Source: Streptomyces sp. A3M-1-3
GTDB taxonomy: Bacteria; Actinomycetota; Actinomycetes; Streptomycetales; Streptomycetaceae
Direction: 5' to 3'
Length of the DNA stretch: 64,000 nt
Assembly (NCBI RefSeq): GCF_024213665.1
Contig: NZ_JANAVP010000007.1
Coordinates: 221,926-285,925, forward strand
The translations under genes and the position numbers were made by a program. Positions within the stretch are counted from its first letter, which is position 1, and the number at the start of each line of letters is the position of its first letter. The notes below the pieces were generated by a model. It had not been told where the DNA came from. It ran no database searches and saw only the letters and a program-made list of their open reading frames with translations. Positions 27,319 through 36,054 of the stretch are shown here, piece after piece.

Positions 27319-27993
27319 GTGTTCGACTTTCTTGATTCCGGGCAGTACGACCTGCTCGGCGCCTTCTGGGTGACGGTTCAGCTCACCCTCTACTCGGCCG
27401 TCGGGTCCCTGATCTGGGGCACGATCCTGGTCGGTATGCGAGTCAGTCCGGTTCCGCTGATGCGGGTCTTCGGCACCGCGTACGTCAATCTCGTCCGCAA
27501 CACCCCGCTGACGGTGATCATCATCTCCTGCTCGCTGGTCCTGAACCAGACGCTGGGGTTCGCGCTCGGGGGCGACAACTTCAAGGACATCGGCTTCCGG
27601 CTGGCCGTCCTCGGTTTCATCGCCTACACCGGCACCTTCGTCTGTGAGGCGCTGCGGTCCGGCATCAACACCGTGCCCGTCGGGCAGGCGGAGGCGGCCC
27701 GCGCGCTGGGGCTGAGCTTCACCCAGGTGCTGACGCGGATCGTGCTCCCGCAGGCGTTCCGCTCGGTGGTCGCGCCGCTGGCGAACGTACTGATCGCGCT
27801 GACGAAGAACACCACGGTGGCGGCTGCGATCGGTGTGGCCGAGGCCGCACTGCTGATGAAGGAAATGATCGAGAACGAGGCCGACGCGCTCTTCGCCGTC
27901 TTCGCGGTCTTCGCTTTCGGATTCATGGTTCTCACCCTCCCGACCGGCCTGATCCTCGGCTGGGTGGCCAAGCGTGTGGCGGTGAAGCGATGA
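27319..27993 (+). CDS. gluC: Glutamate ABC transporter permease GluC
   Basis: This 224-residue inner-membrane permease of the HisM/GlnP family has five predicted membrane helices. It carries the TFVCEALRSGINTVPVGQAEAARALGLSFTQ (in parts: RSGINTVPVGQAEAARALG) EAA loop that docks on GluA. The start is GTG 27319. It forms the channel with GluD. The stop overlaps the gluD start by 4 bases (ATGA), indicating translational coupling of the two permeases. Confidence 0.93.
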   Translation: MFDFLDSGQYDLLGAFWVTVQLTLYSAVGSLIWGTILVGMRVSPVPLMRVFGTAYVNLVRNTPLTVIIISCSLVLNQTLGFALGGDNFKDIGFRLAVLGFIAYTGTFVCEALRSGINTVPVGQAEAARALGLSFTQVLTRIVLPQAFRSVVAPLANVLIALTKNTTVAAAIGVAEAALLMKEMIENEADALFAVFAVFAFGFMVLTLPTGLILGWVAKRVAVKR

Positions 27994-28904
27994 CCTCCGT
28001 TCTCTACGACGCCCCCGGCCCCCGCGCCAAGCGGCGGAACATCCTCTACACGATCGTGTTCCTGGTCCTGCTCGGGCTCGTCACGTGGTGGGGACTGTCC
28101 GTCATGGCCGACAAGGGCCAGCTGGCGGCGGAAAAGTGGAGTCCGTTCGTCACGGACTCGGAGGTGTGGACGACCTTTCTGCTGCCCGGCCTCTGGCTGA
28201 CCGTGAAAGCGGCGGCGTTCGCCATCGTGATCGCGCTGCCGCTCGGTGCGCTGCTCGGCATCGGCCGGCTCTCCGACCACCGGTGGATCCGCGTTCCGGC
28301 GGGCGCTGTGGTCGAGTTCTTCCGCGCCATCCCGGTGCTGATCCTGATGTTCTTCGCCCAGGCGCTGTTCGTGCAGTTCACGGACATCGAGTCGGAGATC
28401 CGGCCGATGTACTCGGTGGTCACCGGCCTGGTGCTCTACAACGCCTCGGTCATCGCCGAGATCGTGCGGGCCGGCATCCTCTCGCTGCCGTCCGGGCAGA
28501 CCGACGCCGCGAAGGCGATCGGTATGCGCAAGGGCCAGACGATGTCGTACGTGCTGCTGCCGCAGGCGGTCACGGCGATGCTGCCGGCGCTGGTCAGCCA
28601 GGTCGTCGTCATCGTCAAGGACACCGCCCTGGGTGGCGCCCTGCTCGGCCTGCCCGAACTGATGTCGCAGTACCGCACGATCCCGGCGAACTACGGCGCG
28701 AACACCATTGCCGCGCTCACCGTGATCGCGCTGATCTTCATCGCGCTCAACTTCCTGCTCACAAGCTTTGCGAGCTGGCTGGAAGGCAGGGTCCGCCGGT
28801 CCAAGAAGGGCACCGGCGCGGTGCTGGCGGCCGACGACGTGCAGGAGCTCAACGCCCCGGGGCACGCGACGGACCACATCGGCGGTCCCGGCACCGGCAC
28901 CTGA
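27990..28904 (+). CDS. gluD: Glutamate ABC transporter permease GluD
   Basis: This 304-residue second permease has an N-terminal extra helix (NILYTIVFLVLLGLVTWWGLSV) before the BPD_transp_1 core. The EAA loop is EIVRAGILSLPSGQTDAAKAIG. The Lys/Gly-rich C-terminal tail (RVRRSKKGTGAVLAADD) is cytoplasmic. It starts at ATG 27990 inside the end of gluC and is the last gene of the gluABCD operon, followed by a terminator. Confidence 0.93.
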   Translation: MTSVLYDAPGPRAKRRNILYTIVFLVLLGLVTWWGLSVMADKGQLAAEKWSPFVTDSEVWTTFLLPGLWLTVKAAAFAIVIALPLGALLGIGRLSDHRWIRVPAGAVVEFFRAIPVLILMFFAQALFVQFTDIESEIRPMYSVVTGLVLYNASVIAEIVRAGILSLPSGQTDAAKAIGMRKGQTMSYVLLPQAVTAMLPALVSQVVVIVKDTALGGALLGLPELMSQYRTIPANYGANTIAALTVIALIFIALNFLLTSFASWLEGRVRRSKKGTGAVLAADDVQELNAPGHATDHIGGPGTGT

Positions 28905-28935
28905 CGACCGGGACATCGTTCTGCAAGCAGAGCAC

Positions 28936-28967
28936 GAGGGGGCAGCGGCCACGGCCGCTGCCCCCTC
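28936..28967 (+). terminator. Terminator of the gluABCD operon
   Basis: GAGGGGGCAGCGGCC (28936-28950) and its complement (28953-28967) form a stem of at least 13 bp around a small ACG-containing loop, 32 bases after the gluD stop. Confidence 0.85.
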
Positions 28968-29086
28968 GCCGCATACCTCTGTCGCTTGACGCAAGCACCC
29001 GCAATCTGTTGCATACGTTGTGTGATCGTGCGCCGGGCTCCACTCGCCATCTTTCGTTCCGTCAGCAGCTCTGAGGGAGCTGTGCC

Positions 29087-30739
29087 GTGGATCCGGTGAT
29101 CGTCGTCGGCGCCGGGCCGGTCGGGCTCGCGCTGGCTCTGGCGCTCGCCCAGCAGGGCGTCCCCTGCGTGGTGCTCGACGAGACTCCGGGCGACGACGTA
29201 CGGCGTCCGGCGCGTACGGTCGTACTGCACCCCGACACGGGCGCGATGGTCGAGCGGCTCGGCTGCGCAACCACCCGCGACGAAGGCGCGCGCTGGACCG
29301 GATGGCGGACGCTGCGTCGCAAGCAGGAGCTGCTCCGGCTCTCCTTCGGTGACGGTCCGGAGGACGACGGCCGGGCGCCGCTGCATCTGCCGCAGCACTC
29401 ACTCACCCGCGGACTGCGCCAGGCCGCCGCCGCAGAGGATCTCGTGCAGATCGTCACCGGCACCAAGCTCGACTCCATCGAACAGGATGCGAGCGGCATC
29501 ACCGCGCACACCCGTGGCTCCGAGTCCACCTGGTGGCGCGGGAGTTATCTGGTCGGCTGCGACGGCGCGCGGTCCACCGTGCGCAAGCTGCTCGACATCC
29601 GCTTCCCCGGCCGTACGGCGGTGGAGCGGCACGCGGTCGCCGCGCTGCGCACCGAACTGCCCTGGCCGGACGAGGCGTTGCTGCACCGGATGCCGCCGGG
29701 GCGCGGCTCCGGCGAGGAGGTGACCGCCCGCCCGCTGCCGGACGGGGCGTGGCGGATCGACTGGCTGCTGCCGCCGCGCGGCGACCTGGTGACACCGGAC
29801 GTACTGGTGGCGAGGGTCCGGGACACGCTGGCCGGGTGGTGCGGTGAGACCCCTCCGTACGAGCTGATCGACACCGGGGTGTACACCCTCCACCACCGCC
29901 TCGCCCGCCGCTGGCGCACCGGCAGGGCCTTCCTCGCCGGGGACGCCGCGCACCTGCTCGGCGCGATCGGCACGCAGGGACTGCAGGAGGGGCTGCGGGA
30001 CGCCGAGAATCTGGCCTGGAAGCTGGCCCTGGCGTGGCACCACGGGGCCTCCAGGACGCTGCTGGACAGCTACCAGGCCGAGCGCCGCACCGCCGTCGCG
30101 GCGCGGCTGCGGGCCGCCGACCAGTCGTTGCCGATACTGCGGGGCGGCCGCGGGCTGCGTACCCGTCTGCCGGGCACCACGCGCGGGCACGACACACTGC
30201 TGGCCGACGGGCATCTGGGGCGCGGCCCGCTGGGCGCGCCGCCCGGTTACGCGCGCTCCCCGCTCGCGCCTCCGCGCACGGCTTCCGGGACCCCGACCGG
30301 CACCGAAGCGGGCACACCCGTCGCCGATGTCCGGGTGACGGCTCCCGACGGGATGACCGTACGGCTGCGCGACCGGCTGGGGCGGGGGCAGTTGCTCGTG
30401 GTGCTGGTCGCGCCGGGGACCGGTGTGTGGGACCGGCAGCACTGGCTGAAGGCCGGGGTCATGCCGCGGCTGGCGGCGGCGGTGACCGCGCTGCCGGTGC
30501 GGGCCGAGCTGCTGGTCACCGAGGGGTATCCGGGTGCGTCCGCGCACACGGTGCTGCTGGTGCGGCCCGACGGGCATCTGGTCGCCGCGTTCACCGGGGT
30601 GCGGCCCGCGGAGCTGTACGCCTGCGCCGACGCAGCGCGCGGTGGTGCGCCGGCCCCCGCGGAGGCGCCGGCTCCGCAGGAGCGAACACAGGACCGCGCC
30701 CAAGACCGCACTCAGGGCCGTACTGCGGACATCAATTGA
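29087..30739 (+). CDS. FAD-dependent aromatic-type monooxygenase (PHBH family)
   Basis: This 550-residue flavoprotein hydroxylase starts at GTG 29087 with GGGAG seven bases upstream. FAD motifs are VIVVGAGPVGLALALALAQ at the N-terminus, the DG-like motif LVGCDGARSTVRKLL near residue 163, and the GD motif FLAGDAAHLLGAIGTQGLQEGL near residue 285. A C-terminal thioredoxin-like domain (~430-520) resembles those of aromatic-ring hydroxylases such as RdmE-type and phenol hydroxylases. A disordered Gln/Arg-rich tail ends it. Substrate cannot be told: there is no obvious aromatic catabolic or polyketide cluster. It is preceded by a TTGACG box at 28986 and followed closely by the cysteine leader region. 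Confidence 0.85.
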   Translation: MDPVIVVGAGPVGLALALALAQQGVPCVVLDETPGDDVRRPARTVVLHPDTGAMVERLGCATTRDEGARWTGWRTLRRKQELLRLSFGDGPEDDGRAPLHLPQHSLTRGLRQAAAAEDLVQIVTGTKLDSIEQDASGITAHTRGSESTWWRGSYLVGCDGARSTVRKLLDIRFPGRTAVERHAVAALRTELPWPDEALLHRMPPGRGSGEEVTARPLPDGAWRIDWLLPPRGDLVTPDVLVARVRDTLAGWCGETPPYELIDTGVYTLHHRLARRWRTGRAFLAGDAAHLLGAIGTQGLQEGLRDAENLAWKLALAWHHGASRTLLDSYQAERRTAVAARLRAADQSLPILRGGRGLRTRLPGTTRGHDTLLADGHLGRGPLGAPPGYARSPLAPPRTASGTPTGTEAGTPVADVRVTAPDGMTVRLRDRLGRGQLLVVLVAPGTGVWDRQHWLKAGVMPRLAAAVTALPVRAELLVTEGYPGASAHTVLLVRPDGHLVAAFTGVRPAELYACADAARGGAPAPAEAPAPQERTQDRAQDRTQGRTADIN

Positions 30740-30810
30740 CCGTCGCGGGCGCGCATGGTGTACTCCGGAGCGTGACCGACACCGATGTGCGCCTGTGGCG
30801 GAGGGTCCAT

Positions 30811-30858
30811 ATGGACCTCGTCCGCTATGCGGGCTGCGTGTGTCGCCCGTCCTGCTGA
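30811..30858 (+). CDS. Cys-rich leader peptide upstream of cysteine dioxygenase
   Basis: A 15-codon ORF starts at ATG 30811 with GGAGG six bases upstream. It encodes MDLVRYAGCVCRPSC, with three Cys among the last seven residues and a TGA stop 76 bases before the dioxygenase start. An in-frame GTG at 30772 would give 28 residues (VTDTDVRLWRRVH added). Short ORFs of this type are annotated as putative leader peptides before sulfur genes in actinobacteria. Ribosome stalling at the Cys codons when cysteinyl-tRNA is scarce could alter folding of the downstream RNA (30859-30934) and so set dioxygenase expression by cysteine supply. That mechanism is inferred. Confidence 0.75.
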   Translation: MDLVRYAGCVCRPSC

Positions 30859-30934
30859 TTCGCCCTCTCCCTCGCGCGCCCCGTGATTCCGGGCTGCCGC
30901 GCCCGCACCCACGCGAACTTCAGGACGGCTCTCC

Positions 30935-31471
30935 ATGTCACTCTCCGTATCCTCACCCGGCCGCGTCCGGCCATCCTCCGGCCCCACCGCCTTCGAGCTG
31001 CTCGACTTCGTCCGGCGTACCGCCGCGGACGCGGAACTCGTTGCCTCACTCCCCCTTGACCCCGAGGGCCGTACCTGGGTACGCCTCGAAGGCCCCGGCG
31101 GCAGTGAGGCATGGCTGATCGGCTGGCCACCCGGCACGGGCACCGGCTGGCACGACCACGCCGAATCCCGCGGCGCGTTCGCCACCGCGCGGGGCGAGCT
31201 GAAGGAGCACTCGCTCGCGGTGCGGCTGCCCAGCGCGGGATGGAGGACCCTGGAACTGGCCGAAGACGTGGACCGCGAGCGGAGGTTGGCGGCCGGCACG
31301 GGCAAGGCGTTCGGAACGCACCATGTGCACGAAGTGCTGAACGAGTCCGCCACCGAGCACGCGGTCTCCGTTCACGCCTACTACCCGCCGCTGCCGCTGC
31401 TCCGGCGGTTCAGCCGCAGTGGCGCGGTACTTCGGCTCGAGCACGTCGAGCGTCCGGAGGACTGGAGTTGA
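30935..31471 (+). CDS. Cysteine dioxygenase type I
   Basis: This 178-residue cupin oxidises cysteine to cysteine sulfinate with O2 and Fe(II), limiting free cysteine. The iron ligands are the two His in TGWHDHAESRGAF near residue 75 and the His in GTHHVHEVLN near residue 130. Bacterial-type features are PGTGTGWHDH and RGELKEHSL. ATG 30935 is preceded by AGGACGG. It follows the Cys-rich leader peptide and overlaps the rhodanese start, so the two are coupled. Confidence 0.9.
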   Translation: MSLSVSSPGRVRPSSGPTAFELLDFVRRTAADAELVASLPLDPEGRTWVRLEGPGGSEAWLIGWPPGTGTGWHDHAESRGAFATARGELKEHSLAVRLPSAGWRTLELAEDVDRERRLAAGTGKAFGTHHVHEVLNESATEHAVSVHAYYPPLPLLRRFSRSGAVLRLEHVERPEDWS

Positions 31472-31863
31472 GCGGGAACGGCGTACCGGTGGGCATCGAC
31501 GAGCTGCTGGAGCGGGTCCGGGAGGACCTCGACCGGATCGGCCCCCACGAGGCTTTCGACGCGGCGGCCTCGGGGGCGCTGCTGGTGGACATCCGGTATC
31601 AGGCGCTGCGCGAGCGCGACGGGCTGATCCCCGGCGCACTCGTCGTTGAGCGCAACGAGCTGGAGTGGCGGCTCGATCCGCGGGGCAGCCACCGCGCGGC
31701 GGAGGCGACGAGCCATGATGTGCGGGTCGTGGTGATCTGCAACGAGGGGTACGCCTCCAGCCTCGCCGCGGCCTCGCTCAGACGGCTCGGCCTGCACCGG
31801 GCGACCGACCTCGACGGCGGCTTTCAGGCATGGCGATCGGCGGGCCTGCCGGTCGAGCACTGA
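31468..31863 (+). CDS. Rhodanese-like sulfurtransferase
   Basis: This 131-residue single-domain rhodanese has its active-site Cys in VVVICNEGYASSLAA near residue 90 and the LVDIRYQALRERDGLIPGAL substrate loop. The preferred start is TTG 31468, overlapping the dioxygenase stop (TTGA) and with GGAGG seven bases upstream; GTG 31489 is an alternative. It probably moves sulfane sulfur in cysteine metabolism alongside the dioxygenase. About 220 bases of GC-rich sequence without a supported gene follow before recX. Confidence 0.88.
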   Translation: MSGNGVPVGIDELLERVREDLDRIGPHEAFDAAASGALLVDIRYQALRERDGLIPGALVVERNELEWRLDPRGSHRAAEATSHDVRVVVICNEGYASSLAAASLRRLGLHRATDLDGGFQAWRSAGLPVEH

Positions 31864-32084
31864 GGTGTACGGATGCGGTCTCCGCGCGGCTCTCCCGGCG
31901 CGCGGACCGCGCGCCGCCGCCTCGCACCACGGCGCCCGCCCGGTGCCGCGCCATCTGCGGGCGCACCCTGCCAACCCCGTCTCGGTCCTCACCCGCGGCG
32001 CCCCCCCGCCCGCAATCTGGGGCCCCCCGCGTACCCCGCTCCGTACGTCACTGCGGCGCCCCGCCCAGCACGCCGGCCGGAGGG

Positions 32085-32693
32085 TCAGAACGGCTCGCAC
32101 TCCAGGCCCTCCGTGTCCTCGCCCTCCTCCTCCAGCGCGCGGCGGACCACGCGCAGGGCCATGCCCTCCGGGTATCCCTTGCGTGCCAGCATTCCGGCGA
32201 GCCGGCGCAGCCGCTTGTCGCGGTCCATGCCCCGGGTGGTGCGCAGTTTGCGGGCGACGAGGTCGCGGGCCGTTGTCTCCTCCTGCTCGGAGTCGAGTTG
32301 GCCGACGGCCTCCTCGATGAGGGTGGAGTCCACCCCTTTGGTCCGCAGCTCGCGTGCGAGCGCCCGGCGGGCCAGGCCCCGGCCGTGGTGCCGGGACTCC
32401 ACCCAGGCGCCCGCGAAGGCCGCGTCGTCGATCAGGCCGACGTCCTCGAAGCGGGCCAGGACCTCGTCGGCCACCTCCTCGGAGATGCCCCGCTTGTGCA
32501 GGGCGTCCCCGAGCTGCTTACGGGTGCGAGGGCTCCCGGTGAGCAGACAGAGGCAGATCGCCCGCGCCTGCTCCTCCGGGCTCTTGGGCGGCTGGGGCGG
32601 CAGCCCCTTCCCGGCCCTCGACGTGTCGGGACTGCCACCGTCCTCGGAGCTCGCGCGATCCGCGCGATCCGCCCACTCGGTACGCCGCGCCAC
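32085..32693 (-). CDS. recX: Recombination regulator RecX
   Basis: RecX binds RecA filaments and restrains their activity. This 202-residue protein has the three-helix repeat structure of RecX (EEQARAICLCLLTGSPRTRKQL, then ADEVLARFEDVGLIDDAAFAGAWVESR, then LIEEAVGQLDSEQEETTARDLV). It starts at GTG 32693, three bases after the recA stop, so it is translated from the recA mRNA. The basic, Pro-rich N-terminal extension is common in actinobacteria. Confidence 0.95.
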   Translation of the reverse strand: MARRTEWADRADRASSEDGGSPDTSRAGKGLPPQPPKSPEEQARAICLCLLTGSPRTRKQLGDALHKRGISEEVADEVLARFEDVGLIDDAAFAGAWVESRHHGRGLARRALARELRTKGVDSTLIEEAVGQLDSEQEETTARDLVARKLRTTRGMDRDKRLRRLAGMLARKGYPEGMALRVVRRALEEEGEDTEGLECEPF

Positions 32694-32695
32694 GG

Positions 32696-33829
<1,134 letters not shown>

Positions 33830-33966
33830 GGGTTCCACCCGATTTGCTTGTGTCGATCGCTTCACGTCAAAGACGCTAACGCCTGCCACTGACAATGCGC
33901 CCCCACGCCCTCCCAGCCTGTGGACAACTCCACCGAATCCCGTGGACCCACCCGGCCGGAATCCCA

Positions 33967-33995
33967 TAAGAATGGATGTTCGATTTTGGTGTCAA
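33967..33995 (-). promoter_or_regulatory. recA promoter (-35 TTGACA, -10-like TTCTTA)
   Basis: On the minus strand a consensus -35 TTGACA (33995-33990) is followed after exactly 17 bases by TTCTTA (33972-33967). The leader to ATG 33829 is about 130 bases. The SOS box lies inside the spacer. Confidence 0.7.
33968..33983 (-). promoter_or_regulatory. LexA-type SOS box in the recA promoter
   Basis: TCGAAC-ATCC-ATTCTT (minus strand) matches the actinobacterial SOS box TCGAAC-N4-GTTCGA perfectly in the first half and partly in the second. It overlaps the -10 region, so LexA binding would block recA transcription until DNA damage. Confidence 0.7.
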
Positions 33996-34025
33996 GCGCA
34001 CCACCACCGACGATGCCTCCGTGGC

Positions 34026-34490
34026 GTGATCAGCATCGGGGCGGCGCTCGGCGTGATCACGCTGGTCTTCCAGCATGGCTGGTTCGGGATCGAGCCCGGT
34101 CCGGTCAAGGCGTTCATCCCGGTCATGATCTTCGCGATCGTCCTCGGGCTCTCGATGGACTACGAGGTGTTCCTCCTCTCCCGTATCCATGAGGAGTGGG
34201 AGCGGGCCAAGGACCCGCAGGGCGCGGTCCGCGAGGGCCTGGCGGCGACCGGCAAGGTCATCACGGCAGCCGCCGCGATCATGATCGTCGTGTTCGCCGC
34301 GTTCATCCTCAGCCCGGACCGGATGCTGCAGCAGTTCGGCCTCGGACTCGCGGTGGCGATCCTGCTGGACGCGGTCGTCATCCGCTGCCTGATCGTCCCG
34401 GCGGTCAGGCAGCTGCTCGGCCGCAGCGCGTGGTGGCTGCCGGCCGGGCTGGGCAGGGTGCTGCCGAAGGTGGCGCTGGAGAGCCACTGA
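34026..34490 (+). pseudogene. MMPL/RND transporter, C-terminal remnant
   Basis: The 155 readable codons match only the final part of an MMPL-family transporter: the segment GVITLVFQHGWFG, the conserved loop MIFAIVLGLSMDYEVFLLSRIHEEW, TGKVITAAAAIMIVVFAAF and FGLGLAVAILLDAVVIR. Intact MMPL proteins are about 700 residues, so at least three quarters are gone. No start with a ribosome site is present, and the frame begins abruptly some 30 bases from the recA promoter. It is best read as the relic of a deletion that fused the transporter's end to the recA upstream region. Confidence 0.8.
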
Positions 34491-34527
34491 CCGCGCGGAG
34501 GGCATAACCGTACGGCAGTACGGAAGG

Positions 34528-35757
34528 TCAGACGTCGTCCTCCCCGGGGGGCGGCGCCTGTTCCGTCCGCCGTCTCAGCGCCCACCGGACGCGTGCGAGC
34601 ACCTGTCCGCCGTGGCCCCGCCGGTGGCCGTGCACGCGCGGGTCGTCCGTCACCGCGTACCGCTTCACATACGCGCCGAGGAAGGCCTGCAGCGTGGCGA
34701 CCGCCGGGATCGCGATCAGCGCGCCGACCGCGCCGAGCAGAGCGGTGCCCGCGACGACCGAGCCGAAGGCGACCGCGGGGTGGATGTCGACGGTCTTCGA
34801 GGTGAGCTTGGGCTGCAGTACATAGTTCTCGAACTGCTGGTAGATCACCACGAACGCGAGGACGTACAGCGCGTACAACGGGTTGACCGTGAACGCGATC
34901 AGCATCGGCAGCGCACCCGCCAGATAGGTGCCGATGGTCGGGATGAACTGGGAGACGACACCCACCCACACGGCGAGCGCAGGCGCGTACGGCACACCCA
35001 GGATCACCAGCAGGACGTAGTGCGCGACGCCGGAGACGAGCGCCATCAGTCCCCGTGAGTAGAGGTAACCGCCGGTCTTGTTGACCGCGATCTCCCAGGC
35101 CCGAAGGACCTCCGTCTGCTTCGCGGGCGGGAGTACGGAGCACACGGCGCGGCGCAGCCTGGGGCCGTCGGCCGCGAAGTAGAAGGAGAACAGCCCGATC
35201 GTCAGCAGCTTGAACAGTCCGCCGAGCACGGTGGCGGAGACGTCGAGCACCCCGCCGGCGCTGCTCTCCACGTACTTCCGCAGCCAGTCGGATCGCAGAA
35301 CGCTTTCCTGGATCTCCACGCGCGAGAGGTCCGTGTGGAAGGTCAGGTTGATCCACTTGATCACCGAGTCGATGTACCGCGGGAACTCCTCGATCATCTC
35401 GATGATCTGGCCGGCCAGCATCGAGCCGAGCAGGACGACGAACCCCGCGCCCGTGATGAACACCCCGAGGAAGACCAGGAAGGTCGCCAGGCCCCGGCGC
35501 ATGCCGCGGGCCGCCATCCGGCTCACGACGGGCTCCACCGCGAGCGCCAGGAAGAAGGCGATCAGGATGTTGACCAGCAGGCCGATGAGCTGGTGGAAGG
35601 CCCAGCTGCCGAGCTGGAAGCAGGCGTAGAGGGCGAGCGCCAGCACCAGGGCGCGCGGAAGCCAACGCGGCATACGGCCCAGCTGGCTCTGCGGAGTGTG
35701 CGCGCTCGGCGCGCTCGGCGGGGATGCCGTCTGGGCGGTCTCGTCTGTCGGTGCCAC
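34528..35757 (-). CDS. AI-2E family (UPF0118/TqsA-like) membrane transporter
   Basis: This 409-residue polytopic membrane protein has the family's two blocks of helices, LVLALALYACFQLGSWAFHQLIGLLVNILIAFFLALAVEPV at the start (in parts: LIGLLVNILIAFFLALAVEP) and the C-terminal FIPTIGTYLAGALPMLIAF and AVAFGSVVAGTALLGAVGALIAIP. A long soluble loop lies between. A charged cytoplasmic tail (RVRWALRRRTEQAPPPGEDDV) ends it. GTG 35757 is preferred because a longer frame would overlap the DUF3046 gene. The substrate is unknown: family members export AI-2 or act as Na+/H+ antiporters. Confidence 0.88.
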   Translation of the reverse strand: MAPTDETAQTASPPSAPSAHTPQSQLGRMPRWLPRALVLALALYACFQLGSWAFHQLIGLLVNILIAFFLALAVEPVVSRMAARGMRRGLATFLVFLGVFITGAGFVVLLGSMLAGQIIEMIEEFPRYIDSVIKWINLTFHTDLSRVEIQESVLRSDWLRKYVESSAGGVLDVSATVLGGLFKLLTIGLFSFYFAADGPRLRRAVCSVLPPAKQTEVLRAWEIAVNKTGGYLYSRGLMALVSGVAHYVLLVILGVPYAPALAVWVGVVSQFIPTIGTYLAGALPMLIAFTVNPLYALYVLAFVVIYQQFENYVLQPKLTSKTVDIHPAVAFGSVVAGTALLGAVGALIAIPAVATLQAFLGAYVKRYAVTDDPRVHGHRRGHGGQVLARVRWALRRRTEQAPPPGEDDV

Positions 35758-35780
35758 GCGGCCAGTCTCGCCTACCCGCG

Positions 35781-35975
35781 TCAGCGCCTTTCTACGGGCA
35801 CGTCCATCGCCGAGCAGACGACCCGCCACACGTCCTTGGCGTTCCAGCCGGCGTCGAGCGCCTCGTGGACCGTACGGCCGCCCAGTTCGGACAGCACATG
35901 GTCGCGTGCGAAGGAGTCGGCGTACCCCGCCCCGAAGTGGTCGGACATCCGCTGCCAGAAAATCGTCAACCGCAT
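35781..35975 (-). CDS. DUF3046 small protein
   Basis: This 64-residue protein (MRLTIFWQRMSDHFG start, VWRVVCSAMDVPVERR end) belongs to the actinobacterial DUF3046 family, commonly found close to recA-recX. The Trp and His positions typical of the family are present. ATG 35975 is the start; it ends 24 bases before the AI-2E-type gene on the same strand. The function is not known. Confidence 0.9.
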   Translation of the reverse strand: MRLTIFWQRMSDHFGAGYADSFARDHVLSELGGRTVHEALDAGWNAKDVWRVVCSAMDVPVERR

Positions 35976-36054
35976 GACACCAGTATCACGCCCCTCGGAG
36001 TGCACAGATGCGTGAGCGGCTTGCCGCGAGCGCTTTCCGCCTTACCTTCGAACC

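Noticed and set aside
28981..29025. A promoter for the FAD monooxygenase (TTGACG at 28986)
   Set aside because: No convincing -10 at 16-18 bases was found, so it was mentioned with the gene and not listed as a site.
31864..32084. A small gene in the rhodanese-recX gap
   Set aside because: Several frames are open, but none has a ribosome site, domain or consistent third-position GC pattern.
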